Positions 15,128 to 23,702 of a stretch of DNA of 45,197 nt are shown here, piece after piece. The stretch is from Bacteroidota bacterium (GTDB lineage: Bacteria > Bacteroidota > Bacteroidia > Cytophagales > Cyclobacteriaceae). Both the position numbers and the translations under genes were made by a program. The stretch is from NCBI GenBank assembly GCA_018267135.1, contig JAFDZA010000021.1, positions 1 to 45,197 of the forward strand, given 5' to 3'. The stretch's first letter is position 1, and each line of letters starts with the position of its first letter. The notes below the pieces were generated by a model that was given only the letters and a program-made list of their open reading frames with translations, was not told the origin of the DNA and did no database searches.

Positions 15128-15571
15128 GTGGATCAATTAAGTTATAAAACAATCTTTACCAACAAGGCTACGGCCGAAAAAGGATGGGTATTGGTTGATG
15201 CAAAAGATCAGATATTGGGCCGTTTGGCAAGCCAGGTAGCCAAAGTGCTCCGTGGCAAAAACAAGCCTACCTACACACCCAATACCGACATGGGCGACCA
15301 TGTAATCATAATTAATGCCGACAAAATAAAAATGACCGGCAAAAAATGGTCTAATCGCAAGTTGTTTTTCTACTCGGGCTACCCGGGTGGCCAAAAGCAA
15401 TTAACACCCAAACAGATCAGCGAAAAGAACCCGGCCCGTCTGATTGAACTTTCTGTACGCAGAATGTTACCCAAAAATACCATGGGGCGCCAGTTGTTTC
15501 GCAGCTTGCACGTATATGCTGGCACGCAACATGAACATCAGGCACAACAACCAAAAGAAATCAAGTTTTAA
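15128..15571 (+). CDS. rplM: 50S ribosomal protein L13
   Basis: The 147-residue protein matches L13 along its length: WVLVDAKDQILGRLAS, LRGKNKPTYTPNTDMGDHVIIINA, KMTGKKW, YSGYPGG and MLPKNTMGRQLF. It binds 23S rRNA early in large-subunit assembly. The start is GTG at 15128; the N-terminal MDQLSYKTIF fits Bacteroidota L13 proteins. It is the first gene of the usual rplM-rpsI pair, 3 bases from rpsI. Confidence 0.97.
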   Translation: MDQLSYKTIFTNKATAEKGWVLVDAKDQILGRLASQVAKVLRGKNKPTYTPNTDMGDHVIIINADKIKMTGKKWSNRKLFFYSGYPGGQKQLTPKQISEKNPARLIELSVRRMLPKNTMGRQLFRSLHVYAGTQHEHQAQQPKEIKF

Positions 15572-15574
15572 TAC

Positions 15575-15961
15575 ATGGAGATCATCAATACCATCGGCAG
15601 AAGGAAAACCTCGGTAGCCCGGGTTTATGTAAAACCGGGCAAAGGCCAGATCGTTGTAAACGATCGCGAACTGAAAGAATATTTCCCTTCTGAAATTCTG
15701 CAAACTACGGTAAAACAAGCCCTCACCCTCTCTAAAACCGAAGGTGATTACGATGTAGATGTAAACGTAGAAGGCGGTGGCTCAAAAGGCCAGGCCGAAG
15801 CCATTCGCTTAGGAATAGCCCGGGCTCTGGTTAAAATAAATACCGAAAACCGGCCAGCCTTAAAGAAAGAAGGCCTTCTTACCCGCGATTCGCGCATGGT
15901 AGAAAGAAAAAAGCCGGGTAGAAGAAAAGCAAGAAGAAGATTCCAGTTCAGCAAGCGTTAA
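15575..15961 (+). CDS. rpsI: 30S ribosomal protein S9
   Basis: The 128-residue protein has the S9 signature [19 protein letters not shown] and the basic C-terminal tail ending FSKR, whose last Arg reaches the P-site tRNA in the ribosome. [14 protein letters not shown] is at the N-terminus. It lies 3 bases after rplM and 10 bases before rpsB, so L13, S9 and S2 form one transcription unit. Confidence 0.97.
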   Translation: MEIINTIGRRKTSVARVYVKPGKGQIVVNDRELKEYFPSEILQTTVKQALTLSKTEGDYDVDVNVEGGGSKGQAEAIRLGIARALVKINTENRPALKKEGLLTRDSRMVERKKPGRRKARRRFQFSKR

Positions 15962-15971
15962 TCGAATAAAC

Positions 15972-16742
15972 ATGGCAGAGCAATTAACTGTACAACAACT
16001 AATTGATGCAGGTGTCCATTTTGGTCACCTCACCCGCAAGTGGAACCCCCGGATGGCCGAGTACATCTATATGGAAAACAACGGCATCCACCTGATTGAC
16101 CTGAACAAAACAGCCAAGTGTCTGGAAGAGGCGATTTACGCCATCAAGAACATTGTTCGTTCAGGTCGTAAAATCATGTTCGTGGCTACCAAAAAACAAG
16201 CCAAGGACATTGTGGTGCAAGAAGCCACCCGCTTAAACATGCCTTACGTTACCGAGCGCTGGCTGGGCGGTATGCTGACCAATTTTGCCACGATTCGCAA
16301 GTCGTTGAAAAAACTTTCTCAGATAGAAAAAATGATGAAGGACGAATCGTTTGAGAACATCACCAAGAAAGAGAAATTGATGCTCTCCCGCGAAAAGGCA
16401 AAATTGCAAAAGCAATTAGGCGGTATTTCCGATCTGAATCGCTTGCCTGCTGCTTTGTTTGTGATTGATGTAAAGCGCGAACACATTGCCGTAGCCGAAG
16501 CTCAAAAATTGAATATCCCGGTGTTTGCCATGGTGGATACCAACTCAGACCCTTCCGATATTGATTTCCCTATTCCGGCAAACGATGATGCCTTTAAATC
16601 TATTTCCATCATTACTAACCACATTGGCAAAGCCATTGAGGAGTCTTTAATGGAGCGCAAAAAAGATAAAGAGGAAGCCGGCCAAAAGAAAGACGAAGAA
16701 GAGAAAAGAAAAATAGACGAAACTGTAGAGGAAACCAGATAA
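15972..16742 (+). CDS. rpsB: 30S ribosomal protein S2
   Basis: The 256-residue protein has the S2 signatures LIDAGVHFGHLTRKWNP, FVATKKQA, ERWLGGMLTNF and the late VDTNSDP...IPANDDA block. A charged Lys/Glu tail (KDKEEAGQKKDEEEKR) extends past the core, as seen in many Bacteroidota S2 proteins. It directly follows rpsI and is separated from tsf by a region with mutually exclusive hairpins (16767-16822). Confidence 0.97.
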   Translation: MAEQLTVQQLIDAGVHFGHLTRKWNPRMAEYIYMENNGIHLIDLNKTAKCLEEAIYAIKNIVRSGRKIMFVATKKQAKDIVVQEATRLNMPYVTERWLGGMLTNFATIRKSLKKLSQIEKMMKDESFENITKKEKLMLSREKAKLQKQLGGISDLNRLPAALFVIDVKREHIAVAEAQKLNIPVFAMVDTNSDPSDIDFPIPANDDAFKSISIITNHIGKAIEESLMERKKDKEEAGQKKDEEEKRKIDETVEETR

Positions 16743-16766
16743 CCCCTGCTCATCCTTTGCCGATTA

Positions 16767-16822
16767 GCCGATGTTCGGCCTCGGCCTGAAAACATCGGCC
16801 TGCACAGTCGATGTTTTTTTTT
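16767..16822 (+). terminator. Intrinsic terminator with competing hairpin between rpsB and tsf
   Basis: Stem B pairs 16789-16797 (AAAACATCG) with 16809-16817 (CGATGTTTT) and runs into nine Ts (16814-16822), a good intrinsic terminator. Stem A pairs 16767-16775 (GCCGATGTT) with 16791-16799 (AACATCGGC). A and B share the same middle strand, so they exclude each other, the layout of an attenuator. Confidence 0.65.
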
Positions 16823-16865
16823 GAACCATATAAAAATTGAAAAACGTAACTATTAAAATACCCTT

Positions 16866-17693
16866 ATGATTACCGCACAAGATGTAAATAAACTCCGCAC
16901 TATGACCGGTGCCGGCATGATGGATTGCAAAAAAGCTTTAACCGAAGCCAATGGCGATTTTGAAAAAGCCATTGAGATACTCAGAAAAAAAGGACAGAAA
17001 GTTTCGGCCAGCCGTTCAGATAAAGACGCCAAAGAAGGATCGGTGTTTATCAAAGTTTCTGATGACAAAAAGGAAGCGGTACTGATCGCCCTGAATTGCG
17101 AAACTGATTTTGTGGCAAAGAATGAAGAATTTCTAAACCTGGGCAAACTGATTGCCGAAACAGCTTTCACTAAAAAATCGGCCGATAAAGAATCTTTGCT
17201 GAATGAAAAAGCCGGTAGCCTCACCATTAATGAAAAGATTACCGAATTGGTAGGAAAAATAGGAGAGAAATTAGAGATCACTTCTTTTGTGCACATGAAA
17301 GGCGAAGCCATCGTTCCCTACATCCACGCGGGTAGTAAGCTGGGGGTACTCGTTTCGCTGAAAGGCGTAAACGGAAAAGATGTAACCGATGCCGGCAAAG
17401 ACGTGGGCATGCAGATTGCCGCCATGAACCCGGTGGCAGTAGATGAAACCGCAGTAGATAAAACCGTTATTGAAAAAGAATTGGAAATTGCCAAAGCACA
17501 AATTCTGGCCGAAGGAAAACCAGCCAATATGGTAGATAAAATAGCGCAAGGAAAGCTGCAGAAATTTTATAAAGACAACACCTTGGTACACCAGATTTTT
17601 GTAAAGGATAATTCCAAAACAGTAGCCCAGTATTTAGACGGCATACAGAAAGGGCTTTCAGTAGCCGAATTTAAGCGCGTCAGCATCGGGTAA
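16866..17693 (+). CDS. tsf: Translation elongation factor Ts
   Basis: The 275-residue protein is the nucleotide exchange factor of EF-Tu. It has the N-terminal UBA-like part with LRTMTGAGMMDCKKAL, the NCETDFVA motif of the core (TDFV contacts EF-Tu), and GKPANMVDKIAQGKLQKF with VKDNSKTVAQYL at the C-terminus. It follows rpsB after 123 bases that contain a terminator/attenuator-like structure, and ends at a strong terminator. Confidence 0.97.
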   Translation: MITAQDVNKLRTMTGAGMMDCKKALTEANGDFEKAIEILRKKGQKVSASRSDKDAKEGSVFIKVSDDKKEAVLIALNCETDFVAKNEEFLNLGKLIAETAFTKKSADKESLLNEKAGSLTINEKITELVGKIGEKLEITSFVHMKGEAIVPYIHAGSKLGVLVSLKGVNGKDVTDAGKDVGMQIAAMNPVAVDETAVDKTVIEKELEIAKAQILAEGKPANMVDKIAQGKLQKFYKDNTLVHQIFVKDNSKTVAQYLDGIQKGLSVAEFKRVSIG

Positions 17694-17720
17694 AAGATAT
17701 ATATACATCATCCGCCAAAA

Positions 17721-17756
17721 GCAGCAAGACCACAAACAGTCTTGCTGCTTTTTTTT
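17721..17756 (+). terminator. Intrinsic terminator after tsf
   Basis: Perfect 10-bp stem GCAGCAAGAC (17721-17730) / GTCTTGCTGC (17739-17748), 8-base loop, followed by eight Ts. Confidence 0.92.
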
Positions 17757-17934
17757 ATCCATTTTAAGAGAAATCTCTGGTCTTAGATCGCAAGCATTAT
17801 TCTATCATCTAAAAAAAACATTAAAGAAAAATTAAAATAAATAGGATTGAACCCGTTAAGAATAAAAACATAATAACGATACACAACTTCAATTAAGTTA
17901 TTCCGTATCTTCACTTTATTAAAACCCAATTGAT

Positions 17935-18114
17935 ATGAAAACCTTTGCAAGAATTTTATCCATCGCATTGATTTGCTCGCTGGCAGGCTCGGTAGCTTTT
18001 GCTCAAACCCAGCAAAAAGAAAAGCCGAAAAAAGAAGAGAAGAAAGAAAAGAAAGAGGAGAAAAAAGAGAAAAAAGAACATAAGAAAGACGAAAAAACCA
18101 AAAAGAAAGATTAA
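17935..18114 (+). CDS. 59-residue secreted Lys/Glu-rich peptide
   Basis: ATG 17935 opens a 59-codon gene: residues 1-23 form a clear signal peptide (MKTFARILSIALICSLAGSV then AFA-Q), and the mature 36 residues are almost only Lys and Glu with a few Asp, Thr and one Pro (KKEEKKEKKEEKKEKKEHKK). It stands alone between the tsf terminator and its own terminator at 18129, which supports a real transcription unit. The Ala-x-Ala cleavage site is seen at FAQ. A disordered, highly charged periplasmic peptide is predicted; function unknown. Low-complexity codons AAA/GAA dominate. Confidence 0.7.
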   Translation: MKTFARILSIALICSLAGSVAFAQTQQKEKPKKEEKKEKKEEKKEKKEHKKDEKTKKKD

Positions 18115-18128
18115 TCCTCTCTCGCAAC

Positions 18129-18168
18129 AAAAGAGGCTGCCTCACAAAGGCGGCCTCTTTTGTTTTTT
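18129..18168 (+). terminator. Intrinsic terminator after the Lys/Glu-rich peptide
   Basis: AAAAGAGGC (18129-18137) pairs with GCCTCTTTT (18153-18161), extended by an inner GCC/GGC pair, and is followed by a T-rich tail. Confidence 0.85.
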
Positions 18169-18325
18169 ACACCTCCGGTTTCCTGTGTATTTAAGGCCTT
18201 TCTTTTTCATCTGAACGATTGATTTACGTATCTTGCAAACGTTTTCGTGGACTCGTTAGAACAGAAATCTAACCCCCGCAGAATTCAGAAATAAACATAT
18301 CATTCACTCAAAATCATAAAATAAA

Positions 18326-19600
18326 ATGGCTTATATCGAACCTGCTCCCTTAGCTACCAAAGAAAATCCATTTGAAGCAATGATGACTCGTTTTCAAACA
18401 GCATCGCAAATTTTAGGATTGGAAGAAGAAGTATATAACGTACTAAAAAATCCGGCCAAACAGGTTATTGTTTCGCTGCCGGTAACGATGGATGACGGAA
18501 GCATTAAAGTTTTTGAGGGCTATCGGGTTGTTCACTCCACTATATTGGGTCCCTCTAAAGGCGGGATCCGTTTTGATCCCCACGTAAACATAGATGAAGT
18601 AAAAGCGCTGGCCGCCTGGATGACCTGGAAATGTGCCGTGGTAGATATTCCGTATGGCGGAGCAAAAGGGGGCGTTACCTGCAACCCGCGCGAGATGTCG
18701 GCCGGTGAAATTGAGCGCCTTATGCGGGCCTATACCCAAGCCTTGGTAGATGTGTTTGGGCCCGACCAAGATATACCCGCTCCCGATATGGGTACCGGCC
18801 CACGCGAAATGGCTTGGCTGATGGATCAATATTCGCGCAACAAAGGCATGACCGTAGCGGCCGTAGTAACCGGTAAACCTATTGTAATGGGAGGCTCGCT
18901 GGGCCGAACGGAAGCCACCGGCCGGGGGGTAATGGTATCGGCCTTAGCCGCGATGGAAAAACTAAAAATCAATCCTTACAAAGCCACCTGTGCCGTGCAA
19001 GGATTTGGTAATGTAGGCTCGTGGGCTGCTCGCCTACTACACGAACGCGGATTGAAAGTACAGGCCGTAAGCGATTTGGGCGGTGCTTACTTCAATGAAA
19101 ACGGAATTGATATTGAAGCAGCCGTAAAATATCGCGACAGCAACAAAGGTTCGCTCGATGGATTTAAAGAAGCTCAAAAATTAACCGGTCAGGATATTTT
19201 AACCCTGCCGGTAGATGTGTTAGTGCCCGCTGCTACAGAAGATGTAATTACGGCCGACAATGCCGGTAAGATTCAAGCCAAACTTATTGTAGAGGGTGCT
19301 AACGGCCCCACCTCATCTAAAGCCGATGCCGTTATTTATGAAAAAGGAATCAGCGTAGTGCCCGATATCTTAGCCAATGCAGGCGGGGTTACGGTGTCTT
19401 ACTTTGAGTGGGTACAAAACCGTTTGGGTTATAAATGGACAGCCGAACGTGTAAACCGAAGAAGCGACCGGATCATGAAAGACGCCTTTGATAATGTATA
19501 TAAAACGGCCTCCCAATACAAAGTTTCTTTGCGTATCGCTGCCTACATGGTAGCCATCGATAAAGTAGCCAAGACCTATAAATTTAGAGGCGGATACTAA
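18326..19600 (+). CDS. gdhA: Glutamate dehydrogenase (Glu/Leu/Phe/Val family)
   Basis: The 424-residue enzyme interconverts glutamate and 2-oxoglutarate plus ammonia with NAD(P). The catalytic segment PYGGAKGGVTCNPREMS holds the essential Lys, with GPSKGGIRFDP before it and PAPDMGTGPREMAW after it; the Rossmann domain carries AVQGFGNVGSWAARLLHERG. GGSLGRTEATGRGV is also present. The length fits hexameric class I/II-like short GDHs. It has its own upstream region of about 150 bases after the preceding terminator; no clear promoter box was fixed. Cofactor preference is not assigned. Confidence 0.93.
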   Translation: MAYIEPAPLATKENPFEAMMTRFQTASQILGLEEEVYNVLKNPAKQVIVSLPVTMDDGSIKVFEGYRVVHSTILGPSKGGIRFDPHVNIDEVKALAAWMTWKCAVVDIPYGGAKGGVTCNPREMSAGEIERLMRAYTQALVDVFGPDQDIPAPDMGTGPREMAWLMDQYSRNKGMTVAAVVTGKPIVMGGSLGRTEATGRGVMVSALAAMEKLKINPYKATCAVQGFGNVGSWAARLLHERGLKVQAVSDLGGAYFNENGIDIEAAVKYRDSNKGSLDGFKEAQKLTGQDILTLPVDVLVPAATEDVITADNAGKIQAKLIVEGANGPTSSKADAVIYEKGISVVPDILANAGGVTVSYFEWVQNRLGYKWTAERVNRRSDRIMKDAFDNVYKTASQYKVSLRIAAYMVAIDKVAKTYKFRGGY

Positions 19601-19662
19601 CCCAACCGGAAAACCAATCGTTGCAAGTGTAAAGCGTTAAAAGCACTTTACGTTTAAACTTT

Positions 19663-19670
19663 TAACTTTG
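19663..19670 (+). promoter_or_regulatory. -7 box before psd
   Basis: TAACTTTG matches TAnnTTTG; the psd ATG is 20 bases downstream. A GTT stands where TTG is expected. Confidence 0.45.
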
Positions 19671-19689
19671 TGTTTCTAAATTATATAGA

Positions 19690-20346
19690 ATGACCATTCA
19701 TAAAGAAGGCCGTACCCTCTTATTTGTTTTGCTGATTATTTTCGTTGGCATTATTTGGGGAGCCGATTATTTTTTTCCGGAATCGGTAATCAGAATCATC
19801 ATTATTGCTGCGGCTATTGTATTTTATTTGCTCATTCTTCAATTTTTCAGAAGCCCGGTATTCGAAATCCCTAAAAACGAAAAGCAGGTGTTGGCTCCGG
19901 CCGATGGAAAGGTGGTCGTAATTGAAGAAGTGGAAGAAACTGAATATTTAAAATCCAAACGCAAGCAAATTTCTATTTTCATGTCTCCGGTAAATGTGCA
20001 TGTTAACCGCATGCCCGTAGCCGGAACCATTTCGTTTTGTAAGTATCATCCGGGAAAATATTTGGTGGCCTGGCATCCTAAATCCAGCACCGAAAATGAA
20101 CGCACTACGATTGTGGCTAAAATGAAAAATGGAACTGAAATTTTGTTCCGCCAAATTGCCGGGGCACTGGCTCGTAGAATAAAATGGTATGTAAAAGAAG
20201 GACAGCCTCTGCAGCAAGGAGAAGAATTTGGCTTTATTAAATTTGGTTCGCGGGTAGATCTTTTTTTACCCTTAGATGCAAAGGTGTTAGTAAAAATAGG
20301 AGATGTAACCAAGGGCGGCCGTACCGCTATTGCTGAGTTGGCATAG
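19690..20346 (+). CDS. psd: Phosphatidylserine decarboxylase proenzyme (short form)
   Basis: The 218-residue protein has N-terminal membrane segments (about 8-25 and 33-53) and the decarboxylase core with VLAPADGKVV, FMSPVNVHVNRMPVAG and KFGSRVDLF. Gly186-Ser187 in that motif is the self-cleavage site that creates the pyruvoyl cofactor, as in the FGSRV/LGST group. It forms phosphatidylethanolamine at the inner membrane. The 3' end overlaps the convergent GT87-like gene by 20 bases. A Bacteroidota -7 box lies upstream. Confidence 0.93.
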   Translation: MTIHKEGRTLLFVLLIIFVGIIWGADYFFPESVIRIIIIAAAIVFYLLILQFFRSPVFEIPKNEKQVLAPADGKVVVIEEVEETEYLKSKRKQISIFMSPVNVHVNRMPVAGTISFCKYHPGKYLVAWHPKSSTENERTTIVAKMKNGTEILFRQIAGALARRIKWYVKEGQPLQQGEEFGFIKFGSRVDLFLPLDAKVLVKIGDVTKGGRTAIAELA

Positions 20347-21511
20347 GCGCAGAAATCCTTTCGGGTACAAAAATAAATTCGTAGAGCATAACACCGTAAA
20401 TCAGCACGGGGGCCAGGGCCTTTACAGAAAAGGTATCAAAATAATCTTGAATAAAATTAGGAAAAAGGTCGGTAGTGGACAGCGAAGTAAATGTCAGGGC
20501 TGCAACAGCCAGCATCATTTTGTTGGCTGTTGTTAAGGCAGAGGATACTACCCACAGTGCAATTCCGGCCATGGCAATAATAAATGTGGGCGACTCGGCC
20601 TTGTGGTTAAACACAATCATCCAAACTAATATTGAGGAAAGCGTCATCAGACGATAGCGAAATGAACTAAATAATTTTGTGCGCATAAAGGGGATGGCAA
20701 AGCACATCAATCCCGAAAACAATATTGCATTTTTTGAAACTGTTATACCAAGCCAAGCTTTTAAACCACCTACCAACGAAAGCGGATTAGGCACGTAATC
20801 GCTTTGCAAGGCCAGCCACCAGCTTTGGTAATGCTCCGTTAATAGGGATGGGGTTGTTACCAGCAAGGGCAGTAAACCAAGGACAAAAAGAATGCCGACA
20901 GAAAAAACTGCCATTTTCCACCGCTGAGGGTACAGCATCCCTAATGCAAAAGCAAAAAAACCAAATAGCTTAATGTAGGCCGTTAGGGCAATACACAGAC
21001 AAGACCATACATATTTTTTATTTTCTGTTAGCGCGAAAGCTCCTATAATGAGTCCGGCTATCAGCCCATTGCTTTGTGCGTTTTGCAAACTGGTGAGCAA
21101 CTCTACCAGCACAAATAGCAGTATAGTGTTTTTTTGTTTTAAACTTAATGAGAGCGCCCGCACGCCCAAAAGAACAGCCAACGCATTCAATACATTCCAT
21201 ATTAAAAGCCCCAGTCCATCCGGAATAAAAGTAAAAAATCCAAATAAAAATGCACAGGTAGGGCTGTATTTATAGAGATCGTAATACTCTGCCGGGTAAG
21301 CTTTATACAGATCAATCCCACCTTTCAAGTGAAAAAAGGATTGTTTAAAAATTAGAAAGTTATTGTAATGTGTATAGAGTAATGAGGTATTATCGAATTT
21401 CTTTTCTCCGCCATAATACGCTTGTAGAGTGGCTATCGTGGCAGCCAATAGATAGAGCACCAGCACCGGGTGTTTTCTGTTTAAGAAAAAATCTTTTACT
21501 GTTTTATACAT
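20327..21511 (-). CDS. GT87-like (DUF2029) polyprenyl-phosphate-sugar glycosyltransferase
   Basis: The 394-residue integral membrane protein has about ten hydrophobic segments and the GT-C type loop HLKGGIDLYKAYPAEYYDLYKYSPTCAF, where the acidic residues after the first membrane segment are expected to be catalytic, as in DUF2029 mannosyltransferases. These use lipid-linked sugar donors on the outer side of the inner membrane. The adjacent divergent gene at 21556 encodes a polyprenol-phosphate mannosyltransferase that could supply that donor, so the two probably work together (inference). Confidence 0.72.
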   Translation of the reverse strand: MYKTVKDFFLNRKHPVLVLYLLAATIATLQAYYGGEKKFDNTSLLYTHYNNFLIFKQSFFHLKGGIDLYKAYPAEYYDLYKYSPTCAFLFGFFTFIPDGLGLLIWNVLNALAVLLGVRALSLSLKQKNTILLFVLVELLTSLQNAQSNGLIAGLIIGAFALTENKKYVWSCLCIALTAYIKLFGFFAFALGMLYPQRWKMAVFSVGILFVLGLLPLLVTTPSLLTEHYQSWWLALQSDYVPNPLSLVGGLKAWLGITVSKNAILFSGLMCFAIPFMRTKLFSSFRYRLMTLSSILVWMIVFNHKAESPTFIIAMAGIALWVVSSALTTANKMMLAVAALTFTSLSTTDLFPNFIQDYFDTFSVKALAPVLIYGVMLYEFIFVPERISAPMPTQQ

Positions 21512-21555
21512 CGTTGTAATACAAAAATGATATTTTTATCATTTAAAACCACACC

Positions 21556-22299
21556 GTGAATAACGCCCTCGTCATTATTCCTACCTACAATGAAAAAGAA
21601 AATATTGTAGCAATTATCCGGGCGGTGATGGATCAACCCAAAGATTTTCATTTACTCATTATAGACGATAACTCGCCCGATGGCACAGCCGCGTTAATTA
21701 AAGAGCAACAACTTGTTTTTAACACACCCGCAGAAACGAAACTACATCTGTTACAACGAGCGGGAAAATTGGGGCTGGGCACAGCTTATATTGAGGGTTT
21801 TCGGTTTGCTATTACCCGCGGATACGATTATGTACTTGAGATGGATGCCGATTTTTCGCACGACCCACGCGACCTGAACCGGCTCTATCTGGCCTGTTCT
21901 GAAAATGGGTTTGATGTGGCCATAGGCTCCCGTTATTCATCCGGAGTAAATGTGGTAAACTGGCCCATGAGGCGCGTACTCCTCTCCTATTTTGCCAGCC
22001 GGTATGTGCGCCTCATTACCGGCATACCAATTCACGACACTACGGCCGGTTTTGTGTGCTACCGGAAATCCGTCTTAGAAAAAATACCCTTAAACAAAAT
22101 CAAGTTTGTGGGGTATGCGTTTCAAATCGAAATGAAGTTCTTGGCCTGGAAATACGGATTTAAGATTACAGAAGTGCCGATCATCTTTACCGACCGCACG
22201 CTGGGGCAATCAAAAATGTCGGTCGGAATTTTTAAAGAAGGATTTTTAGGGGTGATGCAGATGGAAGTGCGCAGTTGGTTTAAAAAATTCCAGCAGTAA
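21556..22299 (+). CDS. Polyprenol monophosphomannose synthase (DPM1-like GT2)
   Basis: The 247-residue GT2 enzyme starts at GTG 21556 (MNNALVIIPTYNEKENI). It has the donor-site DDNSPDGTA, the DXD-type EMDADFSHDP, and TTAGFVCYRK with FVGYAFQIEMKF, typical of bacterial dolichol-phosphate mannosyltransferase homologs that move mannose (or another hexose) from GDP-sugar to undecaprenyl phosphate. No C-terminal membrane domain is present. Divergent from the GT87-like gene; the pair is separated by 44 bases. Confidence 0.87.
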   Translation: MNNALVIIPTYNEKENIVAIIRAVMDQPKDFHLLIIDDNSPDGTAALIKEQQLVFNTPAETKLHLLQRAGKLGLGTAYIEGFRFAITRGYDYVLEMDADFSHDPRDLNRLYLACSENGFDVAIGSRYSSGVNVVNWPMRRVLLSYFASRYVRLITGIPIHDTTAGFVCYRKSVLEKIPLNKIKFVGYAFQIEMKFLAWKYGFKITEVPIIFTDRTLGQSKMSVGIFKEGFLGVMQMEVRSWFKKFQQ

Positions 22300-22303
22300 G
22301 GTA

Positions 22304-23671
22304 TCAATCAAACTTAATTGCCTGCACAGGTTGTATTCTCGAAATAAACCGGGCCGGAATAAACAGAACCACAGAAACCACCGTAAACACAATCAGATTC
22401 AGTGTTAGAATGGTAAACCAACTCCATTCAATTGGCACATAACTCATATAGTAATCATGCGGGTTAAGTTTTATCCAATGGAAGCGATCTTGTAAAAAAC
22501 AAAACCCAATACCGATGGTATTTCCATACAACAGCCCTTTAACTATAAGGTTCATGCCATTATAAATAAAAATGGATCGGATCAATTTATTTTGTGCTCC
22601 CATCGCTTTGAGCAGCCCTACCATGGGTATGCGCTCCATCACTAAAATTAAAATAACCGAAATCATATTTACGCAGATTACAATGAGGATAATGGCCAGC
22701 AAAATGCGTACTTGGCGCTTCACCAGATCGAGCCATTCAAACACCTGAATAAATTTATCGCGTACGGTTTCAATGTTAAGATCATAATCCATGGATTCGC
22801 CAATCTGGCGCTGGGCTTCGTCTAAAGCGGCCCGGTCGTGATCGAATTTATAATTCCAGATGGCCGAAATCGTTTTTATAAATTTATTTTTTTCTTCGGG
22901 ATTGTCTATAATCCGTTCATGAATGGCGATGGAATAATTAGCCATCTCAGTTTTCCATAATTGAAAATCTGAATAATGGGTAAGGTTAATCTGTACTTCC
23001 AGCCCACCTGCCTCATAGGGTTTCCAATTATTTAATTGCTGCACCAGCCGGAGATCGCCAAGAATTACTTTGCTGTCAAAATAATCAGACAAGTTGGTTT
23101 CGTATATCCCTGCAATTTTCAATTTACGATAGCGGGGCGGGTTTTGAAAAAAATGAATGATGATGTAATCGCCCACCTTAGCTCTGATTTTATTAGCGAT
23201 AATACGGCTGATTACAATCTCTTTTGAATACCCCGAATCAGGGAATGAAATAAATTTCCCTTCCGTCAAATTTTCACGAAAAGAGTTACGATCAAAACTT
23301 TTTCCCACTCCTTTAAATACAATACCCAACACTTCGTTATCAGCTTTTATCAGCCCGGCCTTGTGGCTATACTCCTGCACATGTTTAATGAACGGAAATT
23401 TTTCGGGATGTTGATACAAGTCAATCCGGTAGTCGAACGGTTGCTCGGCCACCGCATTATTCATTGTAAACTTGGTAATGAGCAGATGATGGGTAAAGCT
23501 GTACATCTTTTCTTTTACGCCTGTCTGGAAACCCTGCATAATTAAAAACGAAGCGATCGCAGCCGATAACCCGATGGCAATAGTAGCCACCGCTACTTTA
23601 TGGATAGTAGCCGAGAAACTGCCGGGGTTCGCTGTGCGTACTCTTTTCGAGAGGAAATACGAAATGTTCAA
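22304..23671 (-). CDS. LolE/FtsX-like ABC transporter permease
   Basis: The 455-residue permease begins best at TTG 23671 (MNISYFLSKRVRTANPG); an in-frame ATG at 23722 would overlap the start of the divergent gene. After a first membrane helix (VAVATIAIGLSAAIASFLIMQ) comes a large periplasmic domain and three C-terminal helices, with VMERIPMVGLLKAMGA between them, the FtsX/MacB core signature. It resembles LolC/E lipoprotein-release permeases; the ATPase partner is not encoded here. Ends 4 bases from the convergent mannosyltransferase stop. Confidence 0.85.
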   Translation of the reverse strand: MNISYFLSKRVRTANPGSFSATIHKVAVATIAIGLSAAIASFLIMQGFQTGVKEKMYSFTHHLLITKFTMNNAVAEQPFDYRIDLYQHPEKFPFIKHVQEYSHKAGLIKADNEVLGIVFKGVGKSFDRNSFRENLTEGKFISFPDSGYSKEIVISRIIANKIRAKVGDYIIIHFFQNPPRYRKLKIAGIYETNLSDYFDSKVILGDLRLVQQLNNWKPYEAGGLEVQINLTHYSDFQLWKTEMANYSIAIHERIIDNPEEKNKFIKTISAIWNYKFDHDRAALDEAQRQIGESMDYDLNIETVRDKFIQVFEWLDLVKRQVRILLAIILIVICVNMISVILILVMERIPMVGLLKAMGAQNKLIRSIFIYNGMNLIVKGLLYGNTIGIGFCFLQDRFHWIKLNPHDYYMSYVPIEWSWFTILTLNLIVFTVVSVVLFIPARFISRIQPVQAIKFD

Positions 23672-23702
23672 GTGCGATGCGTTACCTTGCAAAATAAAGA
23701 AA

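Noticed and set aside
17999..18214. 71-codon very basic ORF (poly-Lys/Arg)
   Set aside because: It is the shifted frame of the 59-residue Lys/Glu-rich peptide gene and runs past that gene's terminator.
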